A stretch of DNA of 64,000 bases from Amycolatopsis marina (GCF_900111885.1 NZ_FOKG01000001.1:744001-808000), one strand, 5' to 3'; shown: positions 43,752 to 52,891, counted from the stretch's first letter. Numbers and translations are program-made. Notes: a model not told the origin generated them from the sequence alone.

Positions 43752-44071
43752 ACGAAGAATTCGCGCCGCATCTCGCCGCGCTCCGGCGCTGCGTCGATGC
43801 GGGTTTCCAGTTCCAGCAGTTGCCAGAGGGTCTGTCCGGTACACGTACCCGGCTGGCCACCATCGAGGTGCTGCTCGTGCGGGATACGCACGATTGCGTC
43901 GCCGCCCGCTACCGGCTGGATGACTTGGAACGGCCACGGCCACACGCGCTCTGGTCTGCGATGGGCACCGTGGCTGAGGTTGTCAACGGCTTGCTCAGCC
44001 TTCCGCCGCACGGAGAACCCGGCGCCCCCAGACTGGCGCTGGAGTGTCCCGACGTGCCCAGGCAACTGTAG
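43748..44071 (+). CDS. Small protein of unknown function, coupled to the preceding gene
   Basis: A 107-residue protein (EEFAPHLAALRRCVDAGFQF, IEVLLVRDTHDCVAARYRLD, WSAMGTVAEVVNGLLSLPPH). No family recognised and no signal or membrane segment. Its GTG overlaps the stop of the 67-residue gene. Both sit beside the XRE/DUF397 pair. Confidence 0.6.
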   Translation: MNEEFAPHLAALRRCVDAGFQFQQLPEGLSGTRTRLATIEVLLVRDTHDCVAARYRLDDLERPRPHALWSAMGTVAEVVNGLLSLPPHGEPGAPRLALECPDVPRQL

Positions 44072-44167
44072 GAGCCGGGCGGTCTGGCCCCTGAGAATGC
44101 CGGAGCAGGTAATAGAGTCGAGACCATCGTTCGCGACACATCAATTGAATGTACTGGTGAACTGGCC

Positions 44168-44551
44168 GTGACTGAATACACCGCAGTCAGTTCGCTGACT
44201 GGGCTCTATCTCGAAGACAGTTTCGTCCTGCAGCTTCTCGAAGAGCCGAACACTGTCAAGTTCAGGTTGGAGGCAGTGCTGACCGCAGCCCACCCGCTGT
44301 ACCGGGATCCTAAACCGGGTGAGCGGTACTGCTACGCCGAAGGATGGTTGGTATTCGCAGGTGCATCACGCATCGAGTGGGTACGCCGGTCTGAACAGCA
44401 ATATATCGATGCGAGTGGTGATGGGGACTTGGGAAACATTGATTACCTCAAGCAAGAGAACGACCACTGGCTGGTAGGAGGCGACTGGGGCGAAATGCGG
44501 ATATTTAGCCAAGTAGTGCCTGAGCTATTTCTTGAACAGGGCGGAATCTAG
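44168..44551 (+). CDS. Hypothetical acidic cytoplasmic protein
   Basis: A 127-residue acidic protein (LTGLYLEDSFVLQLLEEPNT, EGWLVFAGASRIEWVRRSEQ, DGDLGNIDYLKQEND, GDWGEMRIFS) that looks like a compact alpha-beta protein of an actinobacterial family without known function. GTG start with no strong ribosome site; codon use is AT-richer than the neighbours, suggesting accessory DNA. It stands alone between the small-gene pair and the restriction enzyme. An immunity-type role is only speculation. Confidence 0.6.
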   Translation: MTEYTAVSSLTGLYLEDSFVLQLLEEPNTVKFRLEAVLTAAHPLYRDPKPGERYCYAEGWLVFAGASRIEWVRRSEQQYIDASGDGDLGNIDYLKQENDHWLVGGDWGEMRIFSQVVPELFLEQGGI

Positions 44552-44712
44552 CTAATCGAGTTCGCCACCAGGTCGCCGGTAACTGGGGAGCCACTGATCA
44601 CCGGCGTGGAGCTTGAAGTGGGCCACCGAGCAAGTGCGGACCGTTTCCTGGTGCGTGGGTTTATCGGAAGGCGCAGCACGGGAAAGAGCGCTTGAAGCTG
44701 AAGTGTTAACCG

Positions 44713-44734
44713 GAATCGAATGAGAAATCGATTC
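44713..44734 (+). promoter_or_regulatory. Inverted repeat upstream of the GmrSD-like gene
   Basis: GAATCGA (44713-44719) and TCGATTC (44728-44734) are perfect 7-base arms with an 8-base spacer, about 85 bases before the chosen start. A TATAGCT sequence near 44779-44785 could be a -10 element. Nothing else gene-like is seen in 44552-44818. Confidence 0.35.
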
Positions 44735-44818
44735 GACTGTTCGGGGGTCGACGGGTGCGTGGTGATCACTCGGACTGGTATAGCTACTGTGGTCAATGTC
44801 AGCCAGGAGGGGGTACTC

Positions 44819-47359
44819 GTGGTCGCCGCGCGGGAAACGACGCTGCAGGAGCTCTTGGAGGGGTCAAAGCAGTACAAGGTGCCGCTCTATCAGCGCACGT
44901 ACTCATGGACGCATGCTCACCTGGAGCGGCTGTGGGACGACATCATCCAGCTGGCGGAGGACCGGGCGGCCGATCCCGCGGTGACTCACTTCATTGGTTC
45001 GCTGGTTCTGGCGCCGAGCCCGACGAACGGGCCAGCCGGAGTGCAAGAATTTCTGGTGATCGACGGTCAGCAACGACTGACAACCCTGTCGATCCTGCTG
45101 TGCGCCTTGCGGGACTACCGTGCTGAGCGCGAGACTGCGGAGCATCGTGAGCGGATTGATCAGCAGTACCTGATCAACAAGTGGAAGCCTGAGGAACACC
45201 AGCTCAAGCTCGTCCCGACGCAGGCGGATCGGCCGGCATATCTGGCCTGCCTCTACGCAACACCGCAAGCAGGGGGATCCGACCGGGTCGGCGGTGCATA
45301 CCGGTTCTTCAAGGCCCAGCTTACCAGCGCTGACGACCCCGACGATCTGACTGATATCCAGCGGGTTGAGGACACCGTGATTTCCGGTCTGTCGCTGGTC
45401 TCGGTGACAGCTCAGGCCGGGGACAACGCCCACCGAATTTTCGAGTCGCTGAACAACACCGGTTTGCGATTGACCCAGGGTGACCTACTGCGCAACTACC
45501 TCTTCATGCGACTGCCCACCCGAAGTGAGGCCGTATACGACTCGCTGTGGCTGCCCTTGCAGAAGAGCCTCAGCAGCAGCGAGCTCGAGCTGCTGTTCTG
45601 GCTCGACCTGGTCCAAAGTGACCCACGGATCAAGCAGGCCGACACCTATGCGGGACAGCAACGACGCCTCGATCGGATGCGTACCGAACAGGAGATCGAG
45701 CAAGAGGTGGCGAGGTTCGCCCGCCTTGGCGCACTTCTGCGCACGATCCTCGACCCCGCACACGAGGCCGACCCACCCGTGCGGCATCGGCTACAGCGTC
45801 TCGGCGCTTGGGGCACCACTACCGTCTATCCCCTGCTGCTACACCTCCTCGACCGGCGGCAGAGCGGTACAGCCGACTCGGCACAGATCGCTTCCGCGAT
45901 GCTCTATGTGGAGAGCTACTTCGTGCGGCGACTGCTGATCGGTCGTGCGACGGCCAGCATCAACCGCGTCCTGTTGTCCGTCGTCACCGAGATGGACACG
46001 GCACTCCCCGTTGACGAGGCTGTTCGCCAGTATCTGTCGGCCGGCCGGAAGTACTACGCCAGTGATGCCGACGTGCGGGCCGCGGTGCGCACGATCCCCT
46101 ACTACCTCAATGGGCGACCGCACCAGCGTGCTTTGGTCCTCCGGTGGCTGGAGGAGTCCTACGGCAGCAAGGAGCCGGTCGATCTGACCTCGCTCACCAT
46201 CGAACACGTGCTGCCACAAACTATTACGCCGGAATGGCGAGACACGTTGAGCGAGGATCTGGAGCCCGGCGAGGAGTTCGGCCAAGTACACGAAGCACTG
46301 GTCCATACGCTCGGCAACCTGACGCTCACCGGCTACAACGCGAAGCTGAGCAACAGTTCGTTCGAGATCAAGCGGCAGCAGTTGGCCGCGAGCGGTGTGT
46401 TCATGAACCAGGAGATCGCCAGGGAAGAGCGCTGGGGGCGACCGCAGATACATGCCCGCGCTGACGCGCTGGCGGAGCGGGTGATCGAGGAATGGCCGGG
46501 GCCCACCGCTCAGGGACAAAACCGGATAGGTATGGCGTGGGACGTGATGAACCGCGCACTTGCCGAGTTGCCTGCCGGGTCGTGGACGACATATGGCGAT
46601 GTTGCGGCGCTCATCGGCACCCATCCGGTGTCGATCGGGCAGCGCCTGGCCACCACGTCGGCACCGAACGCCCATCGTGTGTTGCAGACCGACGGCAAGG
46701 TCTCGCCGAACTTCGCGTGGCTTGAGTCCGACCGGTCAGATGACCCGCGGGAGGTGCTGGAGGCGGAGGGCGTCGAGTTCGACGCGCACGGCCGCGCCAA
46801 CCGATCCCAGCACATCACGACAGAAGAACTCGCCTCGCTCAGCAGCAGTGAGGTGGCCGGAATGCTGCCGGAGCCCGATCCTGGGCAGGATCCGGATCTG
46901 CGTGATCGGTTTCGCGACCAGCTCGCCGAGCTGCAAGGCCCGGATATCGCCCGGGCCACGTTGCTGGTGCTGGATGCCTGGGTCGCGGCGGGTGGCCAGC
47001 TCAAGTACGGGGTCGCGCCTAGCGAGACCTCTTGCTTCCTGCTGTCCCGGACCCAATCGGCGGACGACGGAACCATCTGGCCTGCGACCATCTACCCGAG
47101 TGGCAAGTTCGAGGTGGTGTTTCAGCACCTTCGCACGCGCCCACCGTTCGACGAGCCCGCGCTTCGGGAGGAGCTCAGGCAGCGGTTCAACAAGGTCGAC
47201 AGGGTTGAGCTGTCCGCAGCGAAAATCGACCTTCGGCCCGGGTTCGACCTCAGCATCCTCGTCGATCAACAGGCGCGGGAGGTCGTCGTCGAGACCCTCG
47301 GCTGGTTCCACGAGCTGTCGCAAACACAGCAATCAAGTAGCCGATCGAGAGCCGAATAG
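44819..47359 (+). CDS. GmrSD-type (DUF262-DUF1524) nuclease fused to an alkyltransferase-like domain
   Basis: An 846-residue single-chain type IV restriction enzyme candidate. The N-terminal DUF262/GmrS-like domain has VPLYQRTYSW and the nucleotide-handling motif FLVIDGQQRLTTLSILL near residue 80. The DUF1524/GmrD-like HNH nuclease domain near residue 460 has TIEHVLPQTITPEW and LGNLTLTGYNAKLSNSSFEI. Residues about 570-635 form an O6-alkylguanine-transferase-like domain (ALAELPAGSWTTYGDVAALI, NAHRVLQTDGKVS) in which the reactive PCHR cysteine is replaced. A C-terminal domain of about 200 residues follows. GmrSD enzymes cut DNA with modified bases; the extra domain may recognise them. GTG with GGAGGGGG upstream; the frame is open to 44720. 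Confidence 0.85.
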   Translation: MVAARETTLQELLEGSKQYKVPLYQRTYSWTHAHLERLWDDIIQLAEDRAADPAVTHFIGSLVLAPSPTNGPAGVQEFLVIDGQQRLTTLSILLCALRDYRAERETAEHRERIDQQYLINKWKPEEHQLKLVPTQADRPAYLACLYATPQAGGSDRVGGAYRFFKAQLTSADDPDDLTDIQRVEDTVISGLSLVSVTAQAGDNAHRIFESLNNTGLRLTQGDLLRNYLFMRLPTRSEAVYDSLWLPLQKSLSSSELELLFWLDLVQSDPRIKQADTYAGQQRRLDRMRTEQEIEQEVARFARLGALLRTILDPAHEADPPVRHRLQRLGAWGTTTVYPLLLHLLDRRQSGTADSAQIASAMLYVESYFVRRLLIGRATASINRVLLSVVTEMDTALPVDEAVRQYLSAGRKYYASDADVRAAVRTIPYYLNGRPHQRALVLRWLEESYGSKEPVDLTSLTIEHVLPQTITPEWRDTLSEDLEPGEEFGQVHEALVHTLGNLTLTGYNAKLSNSSFEIKRQQLAASGVFMNQEIAREERWGRPQIHARADALAERVIEEWPGPTAQGQNRIGMAWDVMNRALAELPAGSWTTYGDVAALIGTHPVSIGQRLATTSAPNAHRVLQTDGKVSPNFAWLESDRSDDPREVLEAEGVEFDAHGRANRSQHITTEELASLSSSEVAGMLPEPDPGQDPDLRDRFRDQLAELQGPDIARATLLVLDAWVAAGGQLKYGVAPSETSCFLLSRTQSADDGTIWPATIYPSGKFEVVFQHLRTRPPFDEPALREELRQRFNKVDRVELSAAKIDLRPGFDLSILVDQQAREVVVETLGWFHELSQTQQSSSRSRAE

Positions 47360-47639
47360 GCGGCCATCAGTGCCATACGGCCGTCTCTTGTCTGGCGAAG
47401 CTCGATTGTGACGTCTCCGTTCTTTGTGTGCCGTTCTGTGCACGGCAAGTACAGAATGGGTGTGAAATTCGCTGGAACCGGAGTCCCCCCGAACGCTCTC
47501 AGTGACCTACTCGTGCTCCCGTGCCCCTCAGGTCTCGAGTCGGACACGGTCCCGGGATCCGCGCCGGATCGTGCTAACGGGAGACGCCTTCGTTGCGCTG
47601 TCTGGGGTACGGCTATGCAACCAGACCGGCGGGGTTCAC

Positions 47640-48569
47640 ATGAAGAAGACGTTGTTCGCGCTGTTCGCGGCGTTGGCCTTGCTGTTGCTGAGCACGCCCG
47701 GCGCGTCTGCCAAGCCTGTTCCGGGGAACGTCACCGTTACGGCTGAGCCAGGGGCGGAGTGTGGCACCGCCGTGGTAACGCTGATCAACACCACCGACTA
47801 CTACTTCGGCGCCACGTACGCCTCGACGGTGACTCCCACGAACGGCTCGGGCGACAAACTCGCGGTCGACAACCGTGCAGGCCGCGAGCTGGACGGCGAC
47901 CACTCCAGGCTGATGAAGTTCGCCGAGGACGAGGGCGCGAAGCGGCAGGCGATCGTCACCGTGTGGGTGATGGAAGGCGCCGAGCAGGACAACTACAAGG
48001 ACGACACCAACCTTCTCCCGTCGGCGTTCGACGAGGTCATCGTGAACACCGACTGCCTGCCGAACCCCGGCGACGACTGCTCGGTCGGCGAGGCACCTGG
48101 CACCGTCGGCGACGACGGCATGTGCGTGCCGAAGCCGCGGCCGGGGGACGATTGCGTGACCGAGGACGGCGCCGACGGCACCCTCGACGACGACCTGACC
48201 TGCGTGCCCACGCCTGAGCCGATCTCCACCACGCCACCGACGCGGGTCACCGACCAGACCACGACCGCGCCGGCCGTCCCGTCGACCACGACGCCTGCCG
48301 GTGGAAGCACGCTCGGGTTCCAGGACAAGGACTGCGGCGAGCTCACCACCCAGGAAGCTCGCTCCCTGCTGGCGCAGGATCGCACCGATCCGCACCACCT
48401 GGACGCCGACAACGACGGCGAACCGTGTGAGATCGATCAGGTCTCGTTCGCCACCGGCAACCTGGCTGCGACCGGCGTTTCCGGCGTCGGCTGGATGGTG
48501 CCACTGGGCGTGCTGCTGATCGCCACGGGCGTCGGAGCGGTGCTCCTTCCGTATCTGCGGCGCAACTGA
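47640..48569 (+). CDS. Cell-wall-anchored excalibur-domain protein with LAATG sorting signal
   Basis: A 309-residue surface protein. Signal peptide (MKKTLFALFAALALLLLSTP), a beta domain (ECGTAVVTLINTTDYYFGAT), cysteine-containing acidic repeats (PGDDCSVGEAPGTVGDDGMC, PGDDCVTEDGADGTLDDDLTC), a Pro/Thr linker, one excalibur domain (KDCGELTTQEARSLLAQDRT to DADNDGEPCE), then LAATG, a hydrophobic helix and RRN. This is the sorting signal used by class E sortases; the only sortase in the window is class F. The 280 bases upstream (47360-47639) hold no gene but form a long leader with a GTCTGG/CCAGAC hairpin close to the start. Confidence 0.88.
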   Translation: MKKTLFALFAALALLLLSTPGASAKPVPGNVTVTAEPGAECGTAVVTLINTTDYYFGATYASTVTPTNGSGDKLAVDNRAGRELDGDHSRLMKFAEDEGAKRQAIVTVWVMEGAEQDNYKDDTNLLPSAFDEVIVNTDCLPNPGDDCSVGEAPGTVGDDGMCVPKPRPGDDCVTEDGADGTLDDDLTCVPTPEPISTTPPTRVTDQTTTAPAVPSTTTPAGGSTLGFQDKDCGELTTQEARSLLAQDRTDPHHLDADNDGEPCEIDQVSFATGNLAATGVSGVGWMVPLGVLLIATGVGAVLLPYLRRN

Positions 48570-49916
48570 TCAGCGGCCGCCTCGCCAGCCGCCTGTGCGG
48601 GCCGCTGTGGCGAGCTGGTCCGCCAACTCGGCGTGGCCCTCCGCGACCAGGCCCACGGTGACCCTGATGTGCCCGGCCTGGTTCGGCAGCACCGCGAACG
48701 GCGCACCCGGCGTCACCCCGATTCCTTGGCTGGCAAGGCGAACGATCGCCGCCGACTCGTCCAGCACGGGGACCCAGATGTTGATTCCGTCAACACCCTG
48801 CACCTGAATCCCGCGGTCCGCGAGGGCGTTCACCACGGCTGCCCTCCGCCCGCGGTACTCCCGCACCGCGTGCGCCACCTGTTCGATCGCGCGATCCTCG
48901 GTGAGGAGTTCGAGCAGGATCCGCTGTAGCAGCCTGCTCGTCCACCCCTGCCCGAGCTGGCGCCGCCCGTTGATCTCCCGCAGCGTCTCCGCAGGCCCGC
49001 TCATCGCGGCAAGCCGCAGGTCGGGGCCGTGCGACTTCGAAAAGCTGCGGACATGCACCGTCTGGTCCGGCACCCACTCACCCAGACTGAGCGCGGGCGT
49101 CGCGGCGACGTAGCCCGCCGAGTCGTCCTCGACGATCGGCGTTCCCGTCTCGCGCACGATCGCCGCCAGCTCCCGCGCCCGCTCGGGCGTCATCGACACC
49201 CCCGTCGGATTCTGCGCTCGTGGCTGGAGGAACACCGCCGCCGCGGGCGAGGTCAGCGCCTCGGTGAGGGCGTCCGCGCGCATGCCCTCGGCGTCGAGCG
49301 GCACGCCGGCCACCTCGGCGCCTGCCGCCACGAGCAGATCCGTCAGCGGAGGAAAGCCGGGATGTTCGACGATGACCCGGTCACCGAACCGGACCAGGGA
49401 CTGCGTGACCATGCTGATCGCGTCCATCGCACCGTCGGCGACGGTGAACTCCTCCGCGTCGTAGGGCCAGTCCGCGCGCAACGTCTGCACCAGCTCCGGC
49501 AGCACCGGGTCGTCGAGGTATCCACCGGGCGTTGCCGCCGTCGTCAACTGCCGGACCGCGGCGCGCAGGTCCGGCAGCAGCTCCGGGTCGGGAACCCCGG
49601 TCGAGAGGTCGAGATCGAACGTCGTCGCGCGTTCCATCGCCTGCCGGTAACGAACGGAGCCGCCCGTGGCGATGTCCGCGACTGTCGTGCCCCGCCGCCC
49701 ATCGGTCCGGATCGTTCCGGAACGGGCCAGCAGTGCCCATGCGGAACTGACCGTCGTCGGCGAGAGGCCGAGCTGCTTCGCGACCGTGCGAATCGGCGGC
49801 AGTTTCGTGCCCGCGGTGAGCACTCCGTCGCGAAACGCCCTGCTCACGGCGTTGGCCAGGCCGCGGGCGTTCGGCTCGTCGAGCCGCCACTCAAGATCAC
49901 TCAGCAGGTCACTCAT
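48570..49916 (-). CDS. MocR-type regulator (GntR HTH fused to aminotransferase fold)
   Basis: A 448-residue protein. Winged HTH of GntR type (FRDGVLTAGTKLPPIRTVAK, LSPTTVSSAWALLARSGTI) in residues 1-75; the rest is a type I aminotransferase-like domain that binds PLP, with the Schiff-base lysine in SFSKSHGPDLRLA and AQNPTGVSMT. MocR proteins typically activate a divergent catabolic gene in response to an amino compound bound to PLP. Divergent from the semialdehyde dehydrogenase gene with a 60-base spacer. Confidence 0.92.
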   Translation of the reverse strand: MSDLLSDLEWRLDEPNARGLANAVSRAFRDGVLTAGTKLPPIRTVAKQLGLSPTTVSSAWALLARSGTIRTDGRRGTTVADIATGGSVRYRQAMERATTFDLDLSTGVPDPELLPDLRAAVRQLTTAATPGGYLDDPVLPELVQTLRADWPYDAEEFTVADGAMDAISMVTQSLVRFGDRVIVEHPGFPPLTDLLVAAGAEVAGVPLDAEGMRADALTEALTSPAAAVFLQPRAQNPTGVSMTPERARELAAIVRETGTPIVEDDSAGYVAATPALSLGEWVPDQTVHVRSFSKSHGPDLRLAAMSGPAETLREINGRRQLGQGWTSRLLQRILLELLTEDRAIEQVAHAVREYRGRRAAVVNALADRGIQVQGVDGINIWVPVLDESAAIVRLASQGIGVTPGAPFAVLPNQAGHIRVTVGLVAEGHAELADQLATAARTGGWRGGR

Positions 49917-49935
49917 ATTTGTAACATAGCAAAAT

Positions 49936-49952
49936 AGGTATTGTTCGTACCT
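49936..49952. promoter_or_regulatory. Inverted repeat in the MocR/mmsA divergent promoter
   Basis: AGGTA-TTGTTCG-TACCT is a perfect dyad with 5-base arms. Next to it ATTTG and CAAAA arms (49917-49934 region) form a weaker one. The spacer between the two start codons is only 60 bases, so these sites overlap both promoters. Candidate MocR operator. Confidence 0.4.
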
Positions 49953-49976
49953 CGCATGGCACTTAATGTCCAATGT

Positions 49977-51467
49977 ATGACGAAGCGAATCGCGCACTGG
50001 ATCGACGGCCGTGAGACGCCGGGCCACTCCGGCCGAACGTCCCCTGTGTTCAACCCGGCCACTGGGCGGCAGACCGCGCAGGTGGACCTCGCGAGCAAGG
50101 ACGAGATCGATGCCGCGGTCGCGAAGGCCGCCGAAGCCGCGAAGCAGTGGCGGCACGCTTCGCTCTCCAAGCGCTCGGCCGTGCTGTTCAAGTTCCGCGA
50201 ACTGCTGCACGATCGCGCCGACGACCTTGCCGCGATCGTCACCGCCGAGCACGGCAAGGTGCTCGCCGACGCGGCCGGGGAAATCGCCCGTGGCCTGGAG
50301 AACGTCGAGTTCGCCACCGGCGTCCCCCAACTGCTCAAGGGAGACTTCTCCGAACAGGTCTCCTCCGGGGTGGACGTGTACTCGATCCGCCAGCCCCTCG
50401 GCGTCGTCGCTGGCATCACCCCGTTCAACTTCCCCGCCATGGTGCCGCTGTGGATGTGCGCCAACGCGATCGCCTGCGGCAACGCCTTCATCCTCAAGCC
50501 GAGCGAGAAGGACCCGTCGGCCTCACTGTTCCTCGCCCGGCTCTGGCAGGAGGCGGGGCTGCCCGACGGCGTGTTCAGCGTGCTGCACGGCGACAAGGAA
50601 GCCGTCGACGCCCTGCTCGTCAACCCGGACATCGCGGCGGTGAGCTTCGTCGGCTCGACACCGATCGCGAAGTACATCTACGAGACCGGCACCGCGCACG
50701 GAAAGCGCGTCCAGGCCCTCGGTGGCGCGAAGAACCACATGCTGGTGCTGCCCGACGCCGATGTCGACCTCGCCGCCGACGCGGCGGTCTCGGCGGCCTA
50801 CGGCGCCGCCGGTGAGCGCTGCATGGCGATCTCGGTCGCGGTCGCGGTGGGTGCCGCGGGGGACAAGCTTGTCGACGCCATCGCCGAACGGCTGCCCAAG
50901 CTGACCGTCGGCAACGGCGCCGACCCCGGCACCGACATGGGCCCGCTGATCACCGCCGAACACCGCGACAAGGTCGCAGGCTATCTCGACGCAGGCGCCG
51001 AAGCGGGCGCGACACTTGTCGTCGACGGCAGGCAGGCCGAGGTCCCCGCCGAGGGCTTCTTCCTCGGCACCACACTGATGGACCACGTCACCCCGGAGAT
51101 GTCGGTCTACACCGACGAGATCTTCGGTCCCGTGCTGTGTGTGGTGCGCGCGGAGACCTACGACGAGGCGATCGAGCTGGTCAACTCGAACCAGTTCGCC
51201 AACGGCACCGCCATCTTCACCCGAGACGGTGGCGCGGCTCGCCGCTTCCAGTTCGATGTCGAGGTCGGCATGGTCGGTATCAACGTGCCCATTCCCGTTC
51301 CCGTCGCCTACTACTCCTTCGGCGGGTGGAAGGCGTCGCTGTTCGGCGACACCCACATGTACGGGCCGGAGGGTGTCAACTTCTACTCACGGGCGAAGGT
51401 CGTCACGTCACGCTGGCCGGATCCGTCCACGTCCAGTGTGGACCTCGGATTCCCCCGTACCCGCTGA
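49977..51467 (+). CDS. mmsA: CoA-acylating methylmalonate/malonate-semialdehyde dehydrogenase
   Basis: A 496-residue aldehyde dehydrogenase of the MmsA/IolA branch, converting (methyl)malonate semialdehyde with CoA and NAD to propionyl- or acetyl-CoA. Family features: IAHWIDGRETPGHSGRTSPV, GVVAGITPFNFPAMVPLWM, GGAKNHMLVLPDADVDL, and the catalytic cysteine in GAAGERCMAISVAV. An in-frame ATG 12 codons earlier is possible; neither start has a strong ribosome site. First gene of an operon with an omega-aminotransferase, which fits beta-alanine or valine-type catabolism under MocR control. Confidence 0.93.
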   Translation: MTKRIAHWIDGRETPGHSGRTSPVFNPATGRQTAQVDLASKDEIDAAVAKAAEAAKQWRHASLSKRSAVLFKFRELLHDRADDLAAIVTAEHGKVLADAAGEIARGLENVEFATGVPQLLKGDFSEQVSSGVDVYSIRQPLGVVAGITPFNFPAMVPLWMCANAIACGNAFILKPSEKDPSASLFLARLWQEAGLPDGVFSVLHGDKEAVDALLVNPDIAAVSFVGSTPIAKYIYETGTAHGKRVQALGGAKNHMLVLPDADVDLAADAAVSAAYGAAGERCMAISVAVAVGAAGDKLVDAIAERLPKLTVGNGADPGTDMGPLITAEHRDKVAGYLDAGAEAGATLVVDGRQAEVPAEGFFLGTTLMDHVTPEMSVYTDEIFGPVLCVVRAETYDEAIELVNSNQFANGTAIFTRDGGAARRFQFDVEVGMVGINVPIPVPVAYYSFGGWKASLFGDTHMYGPEGVNFYSRAKVVTSRWPDPSTSSVDLGFPRTR

Positions 51468-51501
51468 GCAGCACGCGACCGTCAGGAAGGAAAACCAGTA
51501 A

Positions 51502-52872
51502 ATGACGGATACTTTGTCCACTGTAGAATCTGTGGACGCACAGCGGATCCGCCGGGACGACCGCGCACACGTCTTCCACTCGTGGTCCGCGCAGGGGCAG
51601 ATCGATCCGCTCCCGATCGCCAGCGCGTCCGGCTCGTACTTCTGGGACTACGAGGGCAAGCGCTACCTCGACTTCTCCTCCCAGTTGGTGAACGTCAACA
51701 TCGGCTACCAGCACCCGAAGCTGGTGGCGGCGATCCAGGAGCAGGCCGGCAAACTCACGACCGTCGCACCGTCGTTCGCGAACGACGCGCGCGCCGAGGC
51801 GGCACGGCTCATCGCCGAACTCGCCCCAGGTGACCTGGACACGGTGTTCTTCACCAACGGCGGCGCCGAGGCCAATGAGAACGCCATCCGGATGGCCCGA
51901 CTGCACACCGGGCGACACAAAGTCCTTGCCGCCTACCGCAGCTACCACGGTGCGACGGCAGGCGCCATCGCCCTGACCGGCGATCCCCGCCGCTGGCCGT
52001 CGGAGCCGGGGATGTCCGGCGTCGTGCGTTACTGGGGCCCCTACCCGTACCGCTCGGCGTTCCACGCGGAGTCGCAGCAGCAGGAGTGCGAACGCGCGCT
52101 GGAGCATCTGCGCAGCACCCTGGCCGTCGAAGGCCCCCAGACCGTCGCGGCGATCATCCTGGAAACCGTCGTCGGGACCAACGGCGTGCTCGTGCCGCCG
52201 GACGGCTACCTCCGGGGCGTTCGCGAACTGTGCGACGAGTTCGGGATCATCCTGATCGCGGACGAGGTGATGGCCGGGTTCGGCCGGTGCGGTGAGTGGT
52301 TCGCCGTCGACCACTGGAACATCACACCCGACCTGATCACCTTCGCCAAGGGCGTCAACTCCGGTTACGTCCCGCTCGGTGGCGTGATCATCTCCAGGGC
52401 CATCGCGGGCACCTTCCAGGACCGGCCCTTTCCCGGTGGACTCACCTACTCGGGACATCCGCTGGCGTGTGCGTCGGCGGTCGCGTCGATCGGTATCTTC
52501 CGCGAGGAGGGGATCATCGAGCACGCCCGCGACCTGGGTGCGAACGTGATCGGCCCGGCGCTGGCCGACCTGGCCCGGCGGCACCCGTCCGTCGGTGACG
52601 TCCGGGGTCTCGGCGTGATGTGGGCAATGGAACTCGTGCGCGACCGGGACACCCGCGAGCCGCTCGTGCCGTTCAACGCGGCAGGTGCCGACGCCGCACC
52701 CATGGGCGAGTTCGCTGCCGCCTGCAAGCAGCGAGGACTGTGGCCCTTCACACACTTCAACCGGACGCACGTCGTGCCCCCGTGCACCACCAGCGCGGAG
52801 GAGGTGCTCGCCGGTATCGAGATCCTGGACACCGCTCTCGACGTCGCGGATCGTTACTACACCGGCGGTTAG
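51502..52872 (+). CDS. Class III (omega) aminotransferase
   Basis: A 456-residue PLP enzyme (YFWDYEGKRYLDFSSQLVNV, VFFTNGGAEANENAIRMAR, YRSYHGATAGAIALTGDPRR, IADEVMAGFGRCGEWFAVDH). The Schiff-base lysine is in FAKGVNSGYVPLGGVI. It resembles taurine- and beta-alanine-pyruvate aminotransferases. Making malonate semialdehyde from beta-alanine would feed the dehydrogenase encoded 34 bases upstream; the donor is not certain. GGAAGGAAA lies before the ATG. Confidence 0.92.
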   Translation: MTDTLSTVESVDAQRIRRDDRAHVFHSWSAQGQIDPLPIASASGSYFWDYEGKRYLDFSSQLVNVNIGYQHPKLVAAIQEQAGKLTTVAPSFANDARAEAARLIAELAPGDLDTVFFTNGGAEANENAIRMARLHTGRHKVLAAYRSYHGATAGAIALTGDPRRWPSEPGMSGVVRYWGPYPYRSAFHAESQQQECERALEHLRSTLAVEGPQTVAAIILETVVGTNGVLVPPDGYLRGVRELCDEFGIILIADEVMAGFGRCGEWFAVDHWNITPDLITFAKGVNSGYVPLGGVIISRAIAGTFQDRPFPGGLTYSGHPLACASAVASIGIFREEGIIEHARDLGANVIGPALADLARRHPSVGDVRGLGVMWAMELVRDRDTREPLVPFNAAGADAAPMGEFAAACKQRGLWPFTHFNRTHVVPPCTTSAEEVLAGIEILDTALDVADRYYTGG

Positions 52873-52891
52873 TTCCTGGAAAGGACGGCGG

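Noticed and set aside
47360..47639. c-di-AMP (ydaO-type) riboswitch before the excalibur gene
   Set aside because: The leader length and gene type fit, but I could not match the conserved core. Only a simple GTCTGG/CCAGAC hairpin is clear.
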